From assembly GCA_017303975.1 (NCBI GenBank), contig JAFLBG010000031.1, positions 1 through 45,302 of the forward strand: a DNA stretch of 45,302 bases, written 5' to 3'. Position numbers and translations under genes: made by a program. Source of the DNA: Bacteroidota bacterium. GTDB taxonomy: Bacteria; Bacteroidota; Bacteroidia; JAFLBG01. Below the pieces are notes generated by a model. The model saw only the letters and a program-made list of their open reading frames with translations. It made no database searches and was not told where the DNA came from. Below, in pieces: positions 26,240-34,744 of the stretch. Every line of letters begins with the position of its first letter. Position 1 is the first letter of the stretch.

Positions 26240-26845
26240 TTACGCCTCTACACAAATATTACTTTCTTCCAACATCTTTTTCAGATTCAACAGTGCATAG
26301 CGCATACGCCCCAAAGCTGTATTTATACTTACATTGGTAGTTTCTGCAATTTCCTTGAAGCTCATATCGTAACTATGGCGCATCATGAGCACCTCTCGCT
26401 GCTCATCGGGCAACTGACTAATAAGCGTGCGGAGTCCTTTCTGAGTTTGCTTTCTTAGCACTTTATCTTCAATACTTTCATCGTACACTTTTATAGTATT
26501 AAAAATATCCACCTCTTCTCCATCTTCATTTACTGCTCCGGAAACAGTTGGCAGCTTTTTATCTTTTCGGTAAAAATCAATTATCAAATTATGTGCGATA
26601 CGCATACTCCAATTAATAAACTTTCCCTCTTCGTTGTATTGTCCACGCTTTAGGGTGTTTATTATCTTAAAAAAAGTGTCTTGAAAAATATCCTCAGCCA
26701 ATTCTCTTGAATTAACATGAGTATAGATATAGCTATAAATTTTTTTCTGATGACGAACAATTAAAGACTCGAGTGCTTCTTCACTTCCCGTTAAATATAA
26801 ATTGATTAATTTCTCGTCAGAAATAAACTGTTTTGCAGTAGACAT
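26240..26845 (-). CDS. ECF-type RNA polymerase sigma factor
   Basis: 201 residues with sigma-70 region 2 (about 20-95: LIVRHQKKIYSYIYTHV, AEDIFQDTFFKIIN, FINWSMRIAHNLIIDFYRK) and region 4 (about 135-190: LPDEQREVLMMRHSYDMSFKEIAETTNVSINTALGRMRYALLNLKK). There is no region 1 or 3, as in the extracytoplasmic function group. No anti-sigma gene is adjacent. A strong Shine-Dalgarno (AGGAGG, 26850-26855) precedes the ATG, unlike nearly all other genes here. It is divergent from uvrA; the 7-bp inverted repeat at 26931-26953 lies between them. The target regulon cannot be deduced. Confidence 0.95.
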   Translation of the reverse strand: MSTAKQFISDEKLINLYLTGSEEALESLIVRHQKKIYSYIYTHVNSRELAEDIFQDTFFKIINTLKRGQYNEEGKFINWSMRIAHNLIIDFYRKDKKLPTVSGAVNEDGEEVDIFNTIKVYDESIEDKVLRKQTQKGLRTLISQLPDEQREVLMMRHSYDMSFKEIAETTNVSINTALGRMRYALLNLKKMLEESNICVEA

Positions 26846-26849
26846 GTTT

Positions 26850-26855
26850 CCTCCT
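26850..26855 (-). promoter_or_regulatory. Strong Shine-Dalgarno of the ECF sigma gene
   Basis: Minus-strand AGGAGG is separated from the ATG (26845) by AAAC. It is one of only two perfect sites I found before genes in this window; the other is at infC. Confidence 0.75.
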
Positions 26856-26930
26856 TTTTTAATTAGTTGTGTAATTAAGTTAAAAGAGTAACAGTTTATT
26901 CTATAGATAGTATTTTTTAGTTGTAAGACG

Positions 26931-26953
26931 TTGTAACCTACAAATAGTTACAA
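26931..26953. promoter_or_regulatory. 7-bp inverted repeat between sigma factor and uvrA
   Basis: TTGTAAC (26931-26937) and GTTACAA (26947-26953) are separated by nine bases, in the 174-base divergent region. The geometry fits an operator for a dimeric regulator of either gene; no known motif is recognised. Confidence 0.35.
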
Positions 26954-27005
26954 TCAATTTTATCAAACATACACTATTTTTTTAGAAAAGGCAATAATTT
27001 GTAAC

Positions 27006-27013
27006 TAATTTTG
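27006..27013 (+). promoter_or_regulatory. -7 element upstream of uvrA
   Basis: TAATTTTG matches TAnnTTTG exactly and lies seven bases before the uvrA ATG (27020). No good TTG -33 element is found at 19-20 bases upstream. If used, the transcript would start at or very near the ATG. Confidence 0.4.
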
Positions 27014-27019
27014 TGTTCT

Positions 27020-29872
27020 ATGGGAAATAAGCCACTGACAATCAGTAAAAACTTGGAGAAAACCGATGAGAAAAAAAATATTTTCATCAAAGGCGCACGG
27101 GTTCATAATTTAAAAAATGTTGATGTTACTATTCCAAGAAATAAGTTTGTTGTAATTACAGGCGTATCGGGTTCCGGGAAATCGTCATTGGCTTTTGATA
27201 CGTTATATGCAGAAGGGCAACGGAGATATGTAGAAAGTTTATCGGCATATGCTCGTCAATTTTTAGGAAGGATAGAAAAACCTGCGGTAGATTATATTAA
27301 AGGAATTTCTCCGGCAATAGCTATTGAACAAAAAGTTACTACACGCAATCCAAGATCGACCGTAGGAACAACAACCGAAATATATGATTACCTAAAATTA
27401 CTTTTTGCCCGAGTTGGAAAAACATACAGTCCTGTATCGGGAAATATTGTGAAACGGCATACTGTGCAAGATGTAGTTGATGAAATTATTTCGAAACCGG
27501 ATAACGCTAAAATTCAAATACTATCAAAAATAAGCATTGCAAAGAATAAAAACAGTGCAGAGCAACTACAACTATTGTTGCAACAGGGCTTTTCTAGAAT
27601 TAAAATTAATGACGAAACCAAACGTTTGGATGAATTAGTGCAGGCAAAAATTTCCGCATCTGATTCCTTATATCTAATTATCGACCGAATAGTGCTAAGT
27701 AAAGATGATGACGATTTGATGAATAGAATTGCAGATTCTGTTCAGACAGCATTTTTTGAAGGAGAAGGAGAATGCACTATCGAATATTTAGATGAGAAAA
27801 AAAATAAACTAAAAATATTTTCGAACAAATTTGAATTGGATGGCATTACATTCGAAGAGCCGAATGTGCATTTTTTCAGCTTTAACAATCCAATTGGCGC
27901 TTGCAAACACTGCGAAGGATTTGGCAGTGTGATAGGCATTGATGAAAATTTAGTAATTCCGAATAAAAATTTATCGGTGTATGAAGATGCCATAGTTTGC
28001 TGGAGAGGCGAGCGAATGAGCGAATGGAAAAATGAATTACTTAAAGTAGCTCACAAGTTTGACTTTCCGGTGCATAAGCCCATAATAGAGCTATCAGAAA
28101 AAAATAAAAAACTTTTGTGGAGTGGCAATGAGTATTTTGGTGGGCTAAACAAATTCTTTAAACATCTAGAGGAACAAGCCTACAAAATACAGTATAGAGT
28201 AATGTTATCGCGCTACCGAGGCAAGACAATTTGCCCGGAATGCCAAGGAACAAGATTGCGAAAAGATGCTTCGTACGTCAAGGTATCAGGCAAATCAATT
28301 AGTGAATTAATATTACAACCTGCAGAAGAAAATCTGCTATTTTTTAAACACATTAAACTAAATGAAACTGAGAAGCAGATAGCGAAACGAATTGTAGTAG
28401 AAATAACCAATAGACTACAATTTTTAGTAGATGTTGGTCTCGGATATTTAACGTTAAATAGACTATCAAACACCTTATCTGGAGGAGAATCACAACGTAT
28501 TAATTTAGCTACATCGCTTGGCAGCAGCCTAGTTGGCTCTATGTATATATTAGATGAACCTAGCATTGGGCTGCACTCTCGCGATACAGAAAGACTAATT
28601 GGCGTTTTAAAATCGCTAAAGAATATTGGCAATACTGTTATTGTGGTTGAACATGACGAAGAAATAATACGCGCATCGGATGTATTAATTGACATGGGAC
28701 CATTAGCAGGCACACTTGGTGGAGAAGTTGTTTTTGCGGGAGACCACAACGATATTTTAACTGCGGAAAAAAGCCTAACAGCCGCATACTTAACAGGAAA
28801 AGAAAAAATTGATATCCCATCTACACGCAGAAAAGCTTCAAAATACATTGAGATACTTGGAGCAAGGGAAAATAATTTAAAAAATTTAAATGTTAAATTT
28901 CCTTTACAATCTTTTGTTGTAGTAACAGGAGTAAGTGGTTCTGGTAAATCATCGCTTATTAAAAAAGTTTTATATCCTGCTGTAAAAAAATTATTTGGTG
29001 GCTACAATGATCTATCCGGCACTTTTGATAATATTAAAGGCGACATAAACAGCATATCTACAATTGAATTTATAGATCAAAATCCAATTGGAAAATCATC
29101 TCGCTCCAATCCAGTAACATATGTAAAAGCATATGATGAAATACGTGCCTTATTTGCAGAGCAACCTTTGGCTAAAATGCGAGGATATAAGCCATCCCAC
29201 TTTTCGTTTAATGTGGATGGTGGTAGATGCGAAACCTGTGAAGGCGAAGGAGAAGTAGAAATAGCCATGCAATTTATGGCAGACATTCATTTAACCTGCG
29301 AAGACTGTAACGGTAAAAGGTTTAAGCAAGATGTTTTAGAAATAAAATATAAAGAAAAAAACATTGCAGATATATTAGAACTTACAATCGATGAAGCAAT
29401 AGATTTTTTCTCTACTGCAAATGAGAAAAACAATACAGACAAAAGGATTATATCAAAAATAAAGCCATTGCAAGATGTAGGCTTGGGGTATGTACATTTA
29501 GGACAAGCATCAAGCACCCTGAGCGGTGGAGAAGCGCAACGTATTAAGCTTGCCTCCTTCTTAGGAATGGGTCAAAGCACTACATCTCCTACTCTATTTG
29601 TTTTTGATGAGCCAACTACCGGATTGCATTTTCATGATATAAAAAAATTATTGTATTCGTTCAATGCCTTGATTGATCAAGGCCATTCCATACTAGTTAT
29701 TGAACACAATATGGATATTATTAAATGTGCCGACTGGATAATAGACTTAGGTCCGGAAGGTGGCGACAAAGGTGGAAATATTATTTTTGAAGGCACACCG
29801 GAAGAGTTGATAAAAAATAAAATATCTTATACAGCCAAGTACTTAAAAGATAAAATGAATGGGATTAATTAA
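27020..29872 (+). CDS. uvrA: Excinuclease ABC subunit A
   Basis: Damage-recognition ATPase of nucleotide excision repair. 950 residues from the ATG at 27020; a TTG at 27011 would add three residues but coincides with the end of a -7 promoter box. Two ABC modules: Walker [10 protein letters not shown] (48-56) and a second GVSGSGKSS in the C-terminal half, each with an LSGGE signature and a D-loop ([32 protein letters not shown]). The C-terminal zinc finger is intact (CETCEG ... CEDCNGKRF). In the N-terminal zinc region the first CxxC pair is missing ([12 protein letters not shown] where E. coli has CPxC) and only CKHC remains, a pattern I recall from Bacteroidota UvrA. It is followed after one base by a phosphatase gene. 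Confidence 0.97.
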   Translation: MGNKPLTISKNLEKTDEKKNIFIKGARVHNLKNVDVTIPRNKFVVITGVSGSGKSSLAFDTLYAEGQRRYVESLSAYARQFLGRIEKPAVDYIKGISPAIAIEQKVTTRNPRSTVGTTTEIYDYLKLLFARVGKTYSPVSGNIVKRHTVQDVVDEIISKPDNAKIQILSKISIAKNKNSAEQLQLLLQQGFSRIKINDETKRLDELVQAKISASDSLYLIIDRIVLSKDDDDLMNRIADSVQTAFFEGEGECTIEYLDEKKNKLKIFSNKFELDGITFEEPNVHFFSFNNPIGACKHCEGFGSVIGIDENLVIPNKNLSVYEDAIVCWRGERMSEWKNELLKVAHKFDFPVHKPIIELSEKNKKLLWSGNEYFGGLNKFFKHLEEQAYKIQYRVMLSRYRGKTICPECQGTRLRKDASYVKVSGKSISELILQPAEENLLFFKHIKLNETEKQIAKRIVVEITNRLQFLVDVGLGYLTLNRLSNTLSGGESQRINLATSLGSSLVGSMYILDEPSIGLHSRDTERLIGVLKSLKNIGNTVIVVEHDEEIIRASDVLIDMGPLAGTLGGEVVFAGDHNDILTAEKSLTAAYLTGKEKIDIPSTRRKASKYIEILGARENNLKNLNVKFPLQSFVVVTGVSGSGKSSLIKKVLYPAVKKLFGGYNDLSGTFDNIKGDINSISTIEFIDQNPIGKSSRSNPVTYVKAYDEIRALFAEQPLAKMRGYKPSHFSFNVDGGRCETCEGEGEVEIAMQFMADIHLTCEDCNGKRFKQDVLEIKYKEKNIADILELTIDEAIDFFSTANEKNNTDKRIISKIKPLQDVGLGYVHLGQASSTLSGGEAQRIKLASFLGMGQSTTSPTLFVFDEPTTGLHFHDIKKLLYSFNALIDQGHSILVIEHNMDIIKCADWIIDLGPEGGDKGGNIIFEGTPEELIKNKISYTAKYLKDKMNGIN

Positions 29873-29873
29873 T

Positions 29874-32045
29874 ATGACTAAAAAAAACACCCCTATTTAT
29901 TCCATTTTTAAATACTTGGGGCTTATTTTGTTTCTTCTATCGAACCAGCTTATTTCACAATCTAACGATGACAAAGAATCTGTATTCGAATTGGAGAAAA
30001 ACACAACCGACACCTTGCAAATTGTAACGCTTACAGAAAAATGCAAGTCGATAATGCGCACAAATTCATATGCTGCACTTCAAATAGCCGATACTATATA
30101 TCAGCTGTCCAATGCAGTAGGATATGTGTCGGGCATTAATAATGGCTTGTTTTTAAAAACATTTATTTATCACTTACTTGACGATAATAAAAAAGCATTT
30201 TCTGAATGGGAACGATTGAATTACTACCAAAGCAAGAATAATGTAAATCTAGCTTCTGTATGCAAGGCAAATATTTTAGGTGGCGATATTTTTTCGGAAA
30301 TAGGTAATTACATACGTGCAATTGAATGTTTAACCAAGGCAGAAAAAATTGCGTCTGAAATAAATAATGATAATTTAAAATCCTCTGTTTACCTAAGCCT
30401 TGGAGGCATTTATCACGAAGTATTAAAAGATTTTGAGAAAGCTACTTTCTACTATAAACAGGCACTTGCATCTTCCTTTAAAACCAACAACAATGTAAAT
30501 ATTGCTGCCAGCTATAATAACATTGGCAACGTTTTAGTTGCTCAAAACAAAGTTGAAGATGCAATTGACTATTTTAAAAAAGGTCTTGCTCTTTATACTA
30601 AAGAAGACACTTCAACCATAAAAGCAGCACTACTATCTAATATTTCTGATGCCGATTATAGTTTTTTCAAAAATTACGAATCATCTATTCTATATGCGGA
30701 ACAAGCACTTGTAATTTACCAAACGTTAAATGACAAAAAAGGCATAATCGATTCGAAAACAAGATTAGCACTATGCGCTATTGCTCAAAACGAAATCGGG
30801 AAAGCGGAAAGCTATTTACTGGAAGCCGAGCAATTATCGAATGAAATTGACTTTATGAAATCGCCCGAATTGTACCAAGCTATGCGCAAGTTATATGAAA
30901 CAAAAGGAGACTTTACCAATGCTTATAAATACCTAAGCATCTATACACAAATTAAAGATTCACTAACCACACTAGATCAAATAAAAAAAATAAAAGACAT
31001 CGAAAACAAAGCGCTCGAAACAAAAAGCCAAACAGAAATTGAAATACTAAAACGTGAAAGTTTATTAAATGAGCTTACTAAAAACAATGCGGAAACGGAG
31101 CGTAATTTTTTACTAATTGCATCTTTCTTATTCTTAATAATAGCTGCAATTGTTTACAATATGTATCATTTAAAGAAAATAAGTAACAACGCGTTAGAAG
31201 AGAAAAAAATTACTATTGAGAACCAGAAAAAAATTGTAGAAAATCAAAAAGAAGTAATTGAAATTGCGAAAGAAAAAATAGTTGATAGTATTACATACGC
31301 CAAAACCATACAGCAATCTATCTTACCGAGAATAAATTACATAAAAACATATTTGCCCGAAACCGCTATTTTTTTTCAACCAAAAGATCTAGTGAGTGGT
31401 GATTTTTACTGGTTTCATCACGAAAAAAACATATCCTTTATAGCCATCGCAGATTGTACTGGACATGGTGTTCCGGGAGCTCTTATGAGTATGATTGGGA
31501 ACTCACTACTCAATAAAATCATAATTGAAAACAAAATTACGGAGCCAAACTTAATTTTAAGTGGCATGAACAAAAACATTTACGAAATATTGCAACAAGA
31601 CAAAGGCGCGCAACAATCGCAAGATGGTATGGATATGGCATTGTGTACATACAATCACACTACTAAAGAATTAAATTATTCCGGGGCTAGGTCAAACATA
31701 ATTTTAGTAAATCAAAAAGGGGTAAACATGCTTAAATCCACTACAAATGCGGTAGGCGGATTATCACTTAGAAATGAATTAGAACCGGAAAGAAATTACG
31801 ATAAAAAAACTATTCAAATAACAGAACCAACCTTGCTTTTTATGTTTACAGATGGTTATGCAGACCAAATTGGAGGAGTTGAGCAAAAAAAGCTAGGGAT
31901 TACAAAATTCAAAGACAATGTAAACGGAACTTTGTTTTTGCCAATTGAAAAAGTAGTAGATCAATTAGTTTACAACTTCAATAGCTGGAAATCGACTAAC
32001 ACTCAAATAGACGATGTACTTGTATTTTGTACACGACTTGGATAA
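29874..32045 (+). CDS. Membrane TPR protein with C-terminal SpoIIE-type PP2C phosphatase
   Basis: 723 residues from the ATG at 29874; the frame opens at 29859, but that start lies within uvrA. An N-terminal signal/membrane segment (IFKYLGLILFLLSNQLISQ), TPR repeats (about 80-350), a transmembrane helix (about 408-430, FLLIASFLFLIIAAIVYNMY), a coiled coil (about 435-475) and a PPM/SpoIIE domain (about 480-723). Metal-binding aspartates are visible in VSGDFYW, IADCTGHGVPGALMSM, DGMDMALC, FTDGYADQ and IDDVLVF. The layout predicts periplasmic TPR sensing and a cytoplasmic serine/threonine phosphatase output. No anti-anti-sigma (STAS) gene is adjacent. The start is one base after uvrA, implying co-translation. 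A paralogue is at 43081-45111. Confidence 0.93.
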   Translation: MTKKNTPIYSIFKYLGLILFLLSNQLISQSNDDKESVFELEKNTTDTLQIVTLTEKCKSIMRTNSYAALQIADTIYQLSNAVGYVSGINNGLFLKTFIYHLLDDNKKAFSEWERLNYYQSKNNVNLASVCKANILGGDIFSEIGNYIRAIECLTKAEKIASEINNDNLKSSVYLSLGGIYHEVLKDFEKATFYYKQALASSFKTNNNVNIAASYNNIGNVLVAQNKVEDAIDYFKKGLALYTKEDTSTIKAALLSNISDADYSFFKNYESSILYAEQALVIYQTLNDKKGIIDSKTRLALCAIAQNEIGKAESYLLEAEQLSNEIDFMKSPELYQAMRKLYETKGDFTNAYKYLSIYTQIKDSLTTLDQIKKIKDIENKALETKSQTEIEILKRESLLNELTKNNAETERNFLLIASFLFLIIAAIVYNMYHLKKISNNALEEKKITIENQKKIVENQKEVIEIAKEKIVDSITYAKTIQQSILPRINYIKTYLPETAIFFQPKDLVSGDFYWFHHEKNISFIAIADCTGHGVPGALMSMIGNSLLNKIIIENKITEPNLILSGMNKNIYEILQQDKGAQQSQDGMDMALCTYNHTTKELNYSGARSNIILVNQKGVNMLKSTTNAVGGLSLRNELEPERNYDKKTIQITEPTLLFMFTDGYADQIGGVEQKKLGITKFKDNVNGTLFLPIEKVVDQLVYNFNSWKSTNTQIDDVLVFCTRLG

Positions 32046-32102
32046 AAAATAAAATCATTAGTCTTCAAAAATATTCGGCACGTAAAATCGAATTTAGTTT
32101 TA

Positions 32103-33917
32103 CTAAAATCCAACCACGGCCTTAAATGACTTTATCTTTTCCGAATTACTTAGCACCACAAAATACAATCCGCTAGGAACATTGTTTAGAGACAACACAG
32201 AAGTTTTAGTTTCTAGAAAATCTTCTTCAGCAATTACTCTGCCAGACAAATCATATAAAGAAACTTTTCCTGAAAAAGACTTCACAAAATCAATGTATAA
32301 ATTATTATTATCAACTCTGCTTACAAAATCACCAACGGCATCTATTAATTGAACAGAAGATGGGCCACAAGGAACGAGCAATCCTCTATCATAAAATCTA
32401 CTGCAAAGTGTTACGAAATTTTGACCTCCATTCAAATTGCTATCTGCTTGAATACACAATCTGGCAGCATCACTCATAGTCATGTTAGAAGCGTAACCAT
32501 ACATGGATTCTAATACTATTTCATCTGTTTTGTTTCGTCCAATATCTCCCCATATTTCCATCAATGTGGATGACCAAATTTCCGCATCTGCATACAAATT
32601 AGAAATTAAATCTGTCGGATACTTTTTATTTGAAGTAGATTGCCTTCCACTCCAAAAAACATTATGACCATCCCAAGAAAAAACGTTGTCCCAATTAAAT
32701 GAGTTCAAAAAACGTGAATAAGAAGACGCAAAATAATCTCCAATAGCTTCTTCAAGCGCAATACGCTCAGAGCCCCCTACTGTATTGGGAGCTGCACTGT
32801 GAGAAATTGCATGTCCATATTCGTGTATAATTACATCCGCATCTTCAGCATCATCTACACCTCCTTCTCCAAAAAATAATCTATTAGTTGGCCCAGGCAA
32901 AAATTTAGAATTGTCAGATCCATTCATAGCATGAGCATCGACTTCAATTGAATAATTTACCAAATTGGTAAAGCCTAAATTTTGAATGTGCTTTTGAAAT
33001 TCACTAATATGGAAGAGTGTATTCACATCCTCAAATCCATTGTGCTTTCTAGTATAATTAAAAGAAGGATTTGACACTTCAAATGCAGGTGCTACAACTG
33101 GATTATCAAACTCAGTAATTTTTGCATACTGATTTCGCAAATAAAAAGTATCGCCCGAGTAATACACATTCAAAGGCATTACAACTCTTTGATTGTTCAG
33201 TGCCGCAGTATCGTTATCGTTGTTGTCAACATAAACACCACCGTAAGTTACACCCGCTGTGGTTAGCGGATCCGGCAAAAAAACAGATGCTGAAACCAAA
33301 GAATCTTGAGACGTTGTGGACAGCTTATAGTACAAACATAAATCTCTCTTATACAAAATAGTATTATTCTCATCCAAAATAATTTCAAACGAGTTGTTCA
33401 AAACATCAATATACTCTATTCGTATAGCAGCAACAAGTTGTGGCTCCTTATAAAAATAGACATTCTCCTGCGTTAGGTATTTAAGAGGAGGTAGTTTACT
33501 AATAAAGGTGTTTGTTGTTGCAATGGAAGGAAAATTCTTCTCTAAAGAAGAAAAAACAAATGAGTTATCAAATACCGATTGAACAATATTGTTATTATTG
33601 ATAGAAACTTTGACTTGCGCTCTATATATTCTAGTGTTGTTCAAATACTGGTCAAATAGAAAATGCTTTGCTGTTTTACTCTGCACCATATTGGACAAAC
33701 GTAATTCTGTAGAATAATTTCCATTTGAAGGTATTATAGTTGCTAAATATTGTTTAACATCATCTACATGTGATGAAATAATCTTCTTTGAGGGATAAAA
33801 AGATTTGCAAGTTTTAGTATCAATGCCATAATCGAATAAAGGACTTTGCTGTTTGGAGTTTTGCGAAAACACCAAAGTAGAGTACACAAAAAACAGAAGT
33901 AGATAGTTCTTTACCAT
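32103..33917 (-). CDS. Secreted zinc metalloprotease with type IX sorting domain
   Basis: 604 residues. Signal peptide (LLLFFVYSTLVFSQ), a pro-region of about 180 residues resembling an FTP-like propeptide, and a gluzincin catalytic domain with HEYGH (residues 365-369) and a downstream E389/E390 in ALEEAIGDYFASS, the HExxH...E geometry of M4/M36-type peptidases. The last 75 residues (KVSLYDLSGRVI...NVPSGLYFVVL...KSFKAVVGF) form a type A type IX secretion C-terminal domain, so it should cross the outer membrane via the PorD-containing system and lose that tail. The exact peptidase family (M36-like or bacillolysin-like) is uncertain. It is convergent with the phosphatase gene and 62 bases downstream of batE. 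A -7-like TATATTTA precedes it. Confidence 0.85.
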   Translation of the reverse strand: MVKNYLLLFFVYSTLVFSQNSKQQSPLFDYGIDTKTCKSFYPSKKIISSHVDDVKQYLATIIPSNGNYSTELRLSNMVQSKTAKHFLFDQYLNNTRIYRAQVKVSINNNNIVQSVFDNSFVFSSLEKNFPSIATTNTFISKLPPLKYLTQENVYFYKEPQLVAAIRIEYIDVLNNSFEIILDENNTILYKRDLCLYYKLSTTSQDSLVSASVFLPDPLTTAGVTYGGVYVDNNDNDTAALNNQRVVMPLNVYYSGDTFYLRNQYAKITEFDNPVVAPAFEVSNPSFNYTRKHNGFEDVNTLFHISEFQKHIQNLGFTNLVNYSIEVDAHAMNGSDNSKFLPGPTNRLFFGEGGVDDAEDADVIIHEYGHAISHSAAPNTVGGSERIALEEAIGDYFASSYSRFLNSFNWDNVFSWDGHNVFWSGRQSTSNKKYPTDLISNLYADAEIWSSTLMEIWGDIGRNKTDEIVLESMYGYASNMTMSDAARLCIQADSNLNGGQNFVTLCSRFYDRGLLVPCGPSSVQLIDAVGDFVSRVDNNNLYIDFVKSFSGKVSLYDLSGRVIAEEDFLETKTSVLSLNNVPSGLYFVVLSNSEKIKSFKAVVGF

Positions 33918-33979
33918 ATTAGCAGACTACTCCTAAATATAGCCATAAATGGGGAAAAAGTAAACCTTGAAATAGAAGT

Positions 33980-34744
33980 TTAAAACAAACCTACAGCAGA
34001 CTGTGGAATCCAACCAACATCACCATTTGCCAACTTTACTTCCACCCATACTCCGTTAAAAGACTGAATTTTTACTTTGGTACCTTCGTGAAGAATAAAC
34101 AGTTTTGTGCCATTTGAATTCGGAGAACCTTTTGCTGTAACACTTTGCTCCAACACAATTCCATTGTTTGTTTCACTCGATTTAAGATAGCTCGATTTAG
34201 CCATAAAAAACACCGGAATCATTGCACAAAGCAGCACGAGCGAAATAAAAAAGCTAATTCGCTTAAGAACAACTTTCTTTGCAATAAAATAAAGCGTAAT
34301 AAAACAACAAAACAAAAAAAAGAGTGCAAGAAAAAAAACAGAAAATTGTTTTTCGTTCGACAAGCTATTTATACCATCATTTAGCAAATCGTTTATTAAC
34401 AATTCCGGTACAGCATCAATCTTATCAACTATTTTCTGATTAGCTAACTTCAAATTAAATGCAATATCCTCATCTGTTCTGTTTAGCTTCTTTGCTTTTT
34501 CGTAGTTCAAAATCGCTAATCCTATTTTATTGATTTTAAAATACGCATTACCCAAATTAAAATACAGCTCAGATGACTCATAACCAGATGCAATTATTGA
34601 CTCATATGAAACAATTGACTTTTCAAAATTAGTATTTGCATACTGTGTATTTGCAGAATCAAATAATACAGCTACAGATGCAGCATGCAGCTTAAAGCCT
34701 ACAAGCAAAAACAAAAATAATATCTTACGCAATTTCATTTTCAA
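33980..34744 (-). CDS. batE: BatE: TPR, membrane and SH3 domain protein
   Basis: 254 residues. Signal or N-terminal anchor (LRKILFLFLLVGFKLHA), two or three TPR units (about 30-105; YFNLGNAYFKINK), two transmembrane helices (about 133-155 and 163-182) and a C-terminal bacterial SH3 domain (about 190-254: GTKVKIQSFNGVWVEVKLANGDVGWI). This order matches BatE of the Bacteroidota Bat operon. The start overlaps batD by 20 bases; a second ATG two codons later is equally possible. It is the last gene of the moxR-bat operon. Its precise role is unknown; Bat proteins were linked to aerotolerance in Bacteroides. Confidence 0.88.
   Translation of the reverse strand: MKMKLRKILFLFLLVGFKLHAASVAVLFDSANTQYANTNFEKSIVSYESIIASGYESSELYFNLGNAYFKINKIGLAILNYEKAKKLNRTDEDIAFNLKLANQKIVDKIDAVPELLINDLLNDGINSLSNEKQFSVFFLALFFLFCCFITLYFIAKKVVLKRISFFISLVLLCAMIPVFFMAKSSYLKSSETNNGIVLEQSVTAKGSPNSNGTKLFILHEGTKVKIQSFNGVWVEVKLANGDVGWIPQSAVGLF

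Noticed and set aside
28213-28848. 211-residue minus-strand frame opposite uvrA
   Set aside because: It mirrors the conserved ABC signature region of uvrA, has no promoter or start context, and does not look protein-like beyond the reverse of that region.
32046-32102. Terminator between the phosphatase and metalloprotease genes
   Set aside because: Short A/T-rich pairings (atttagt/actaaa) are present but too weak and imperfect to call.
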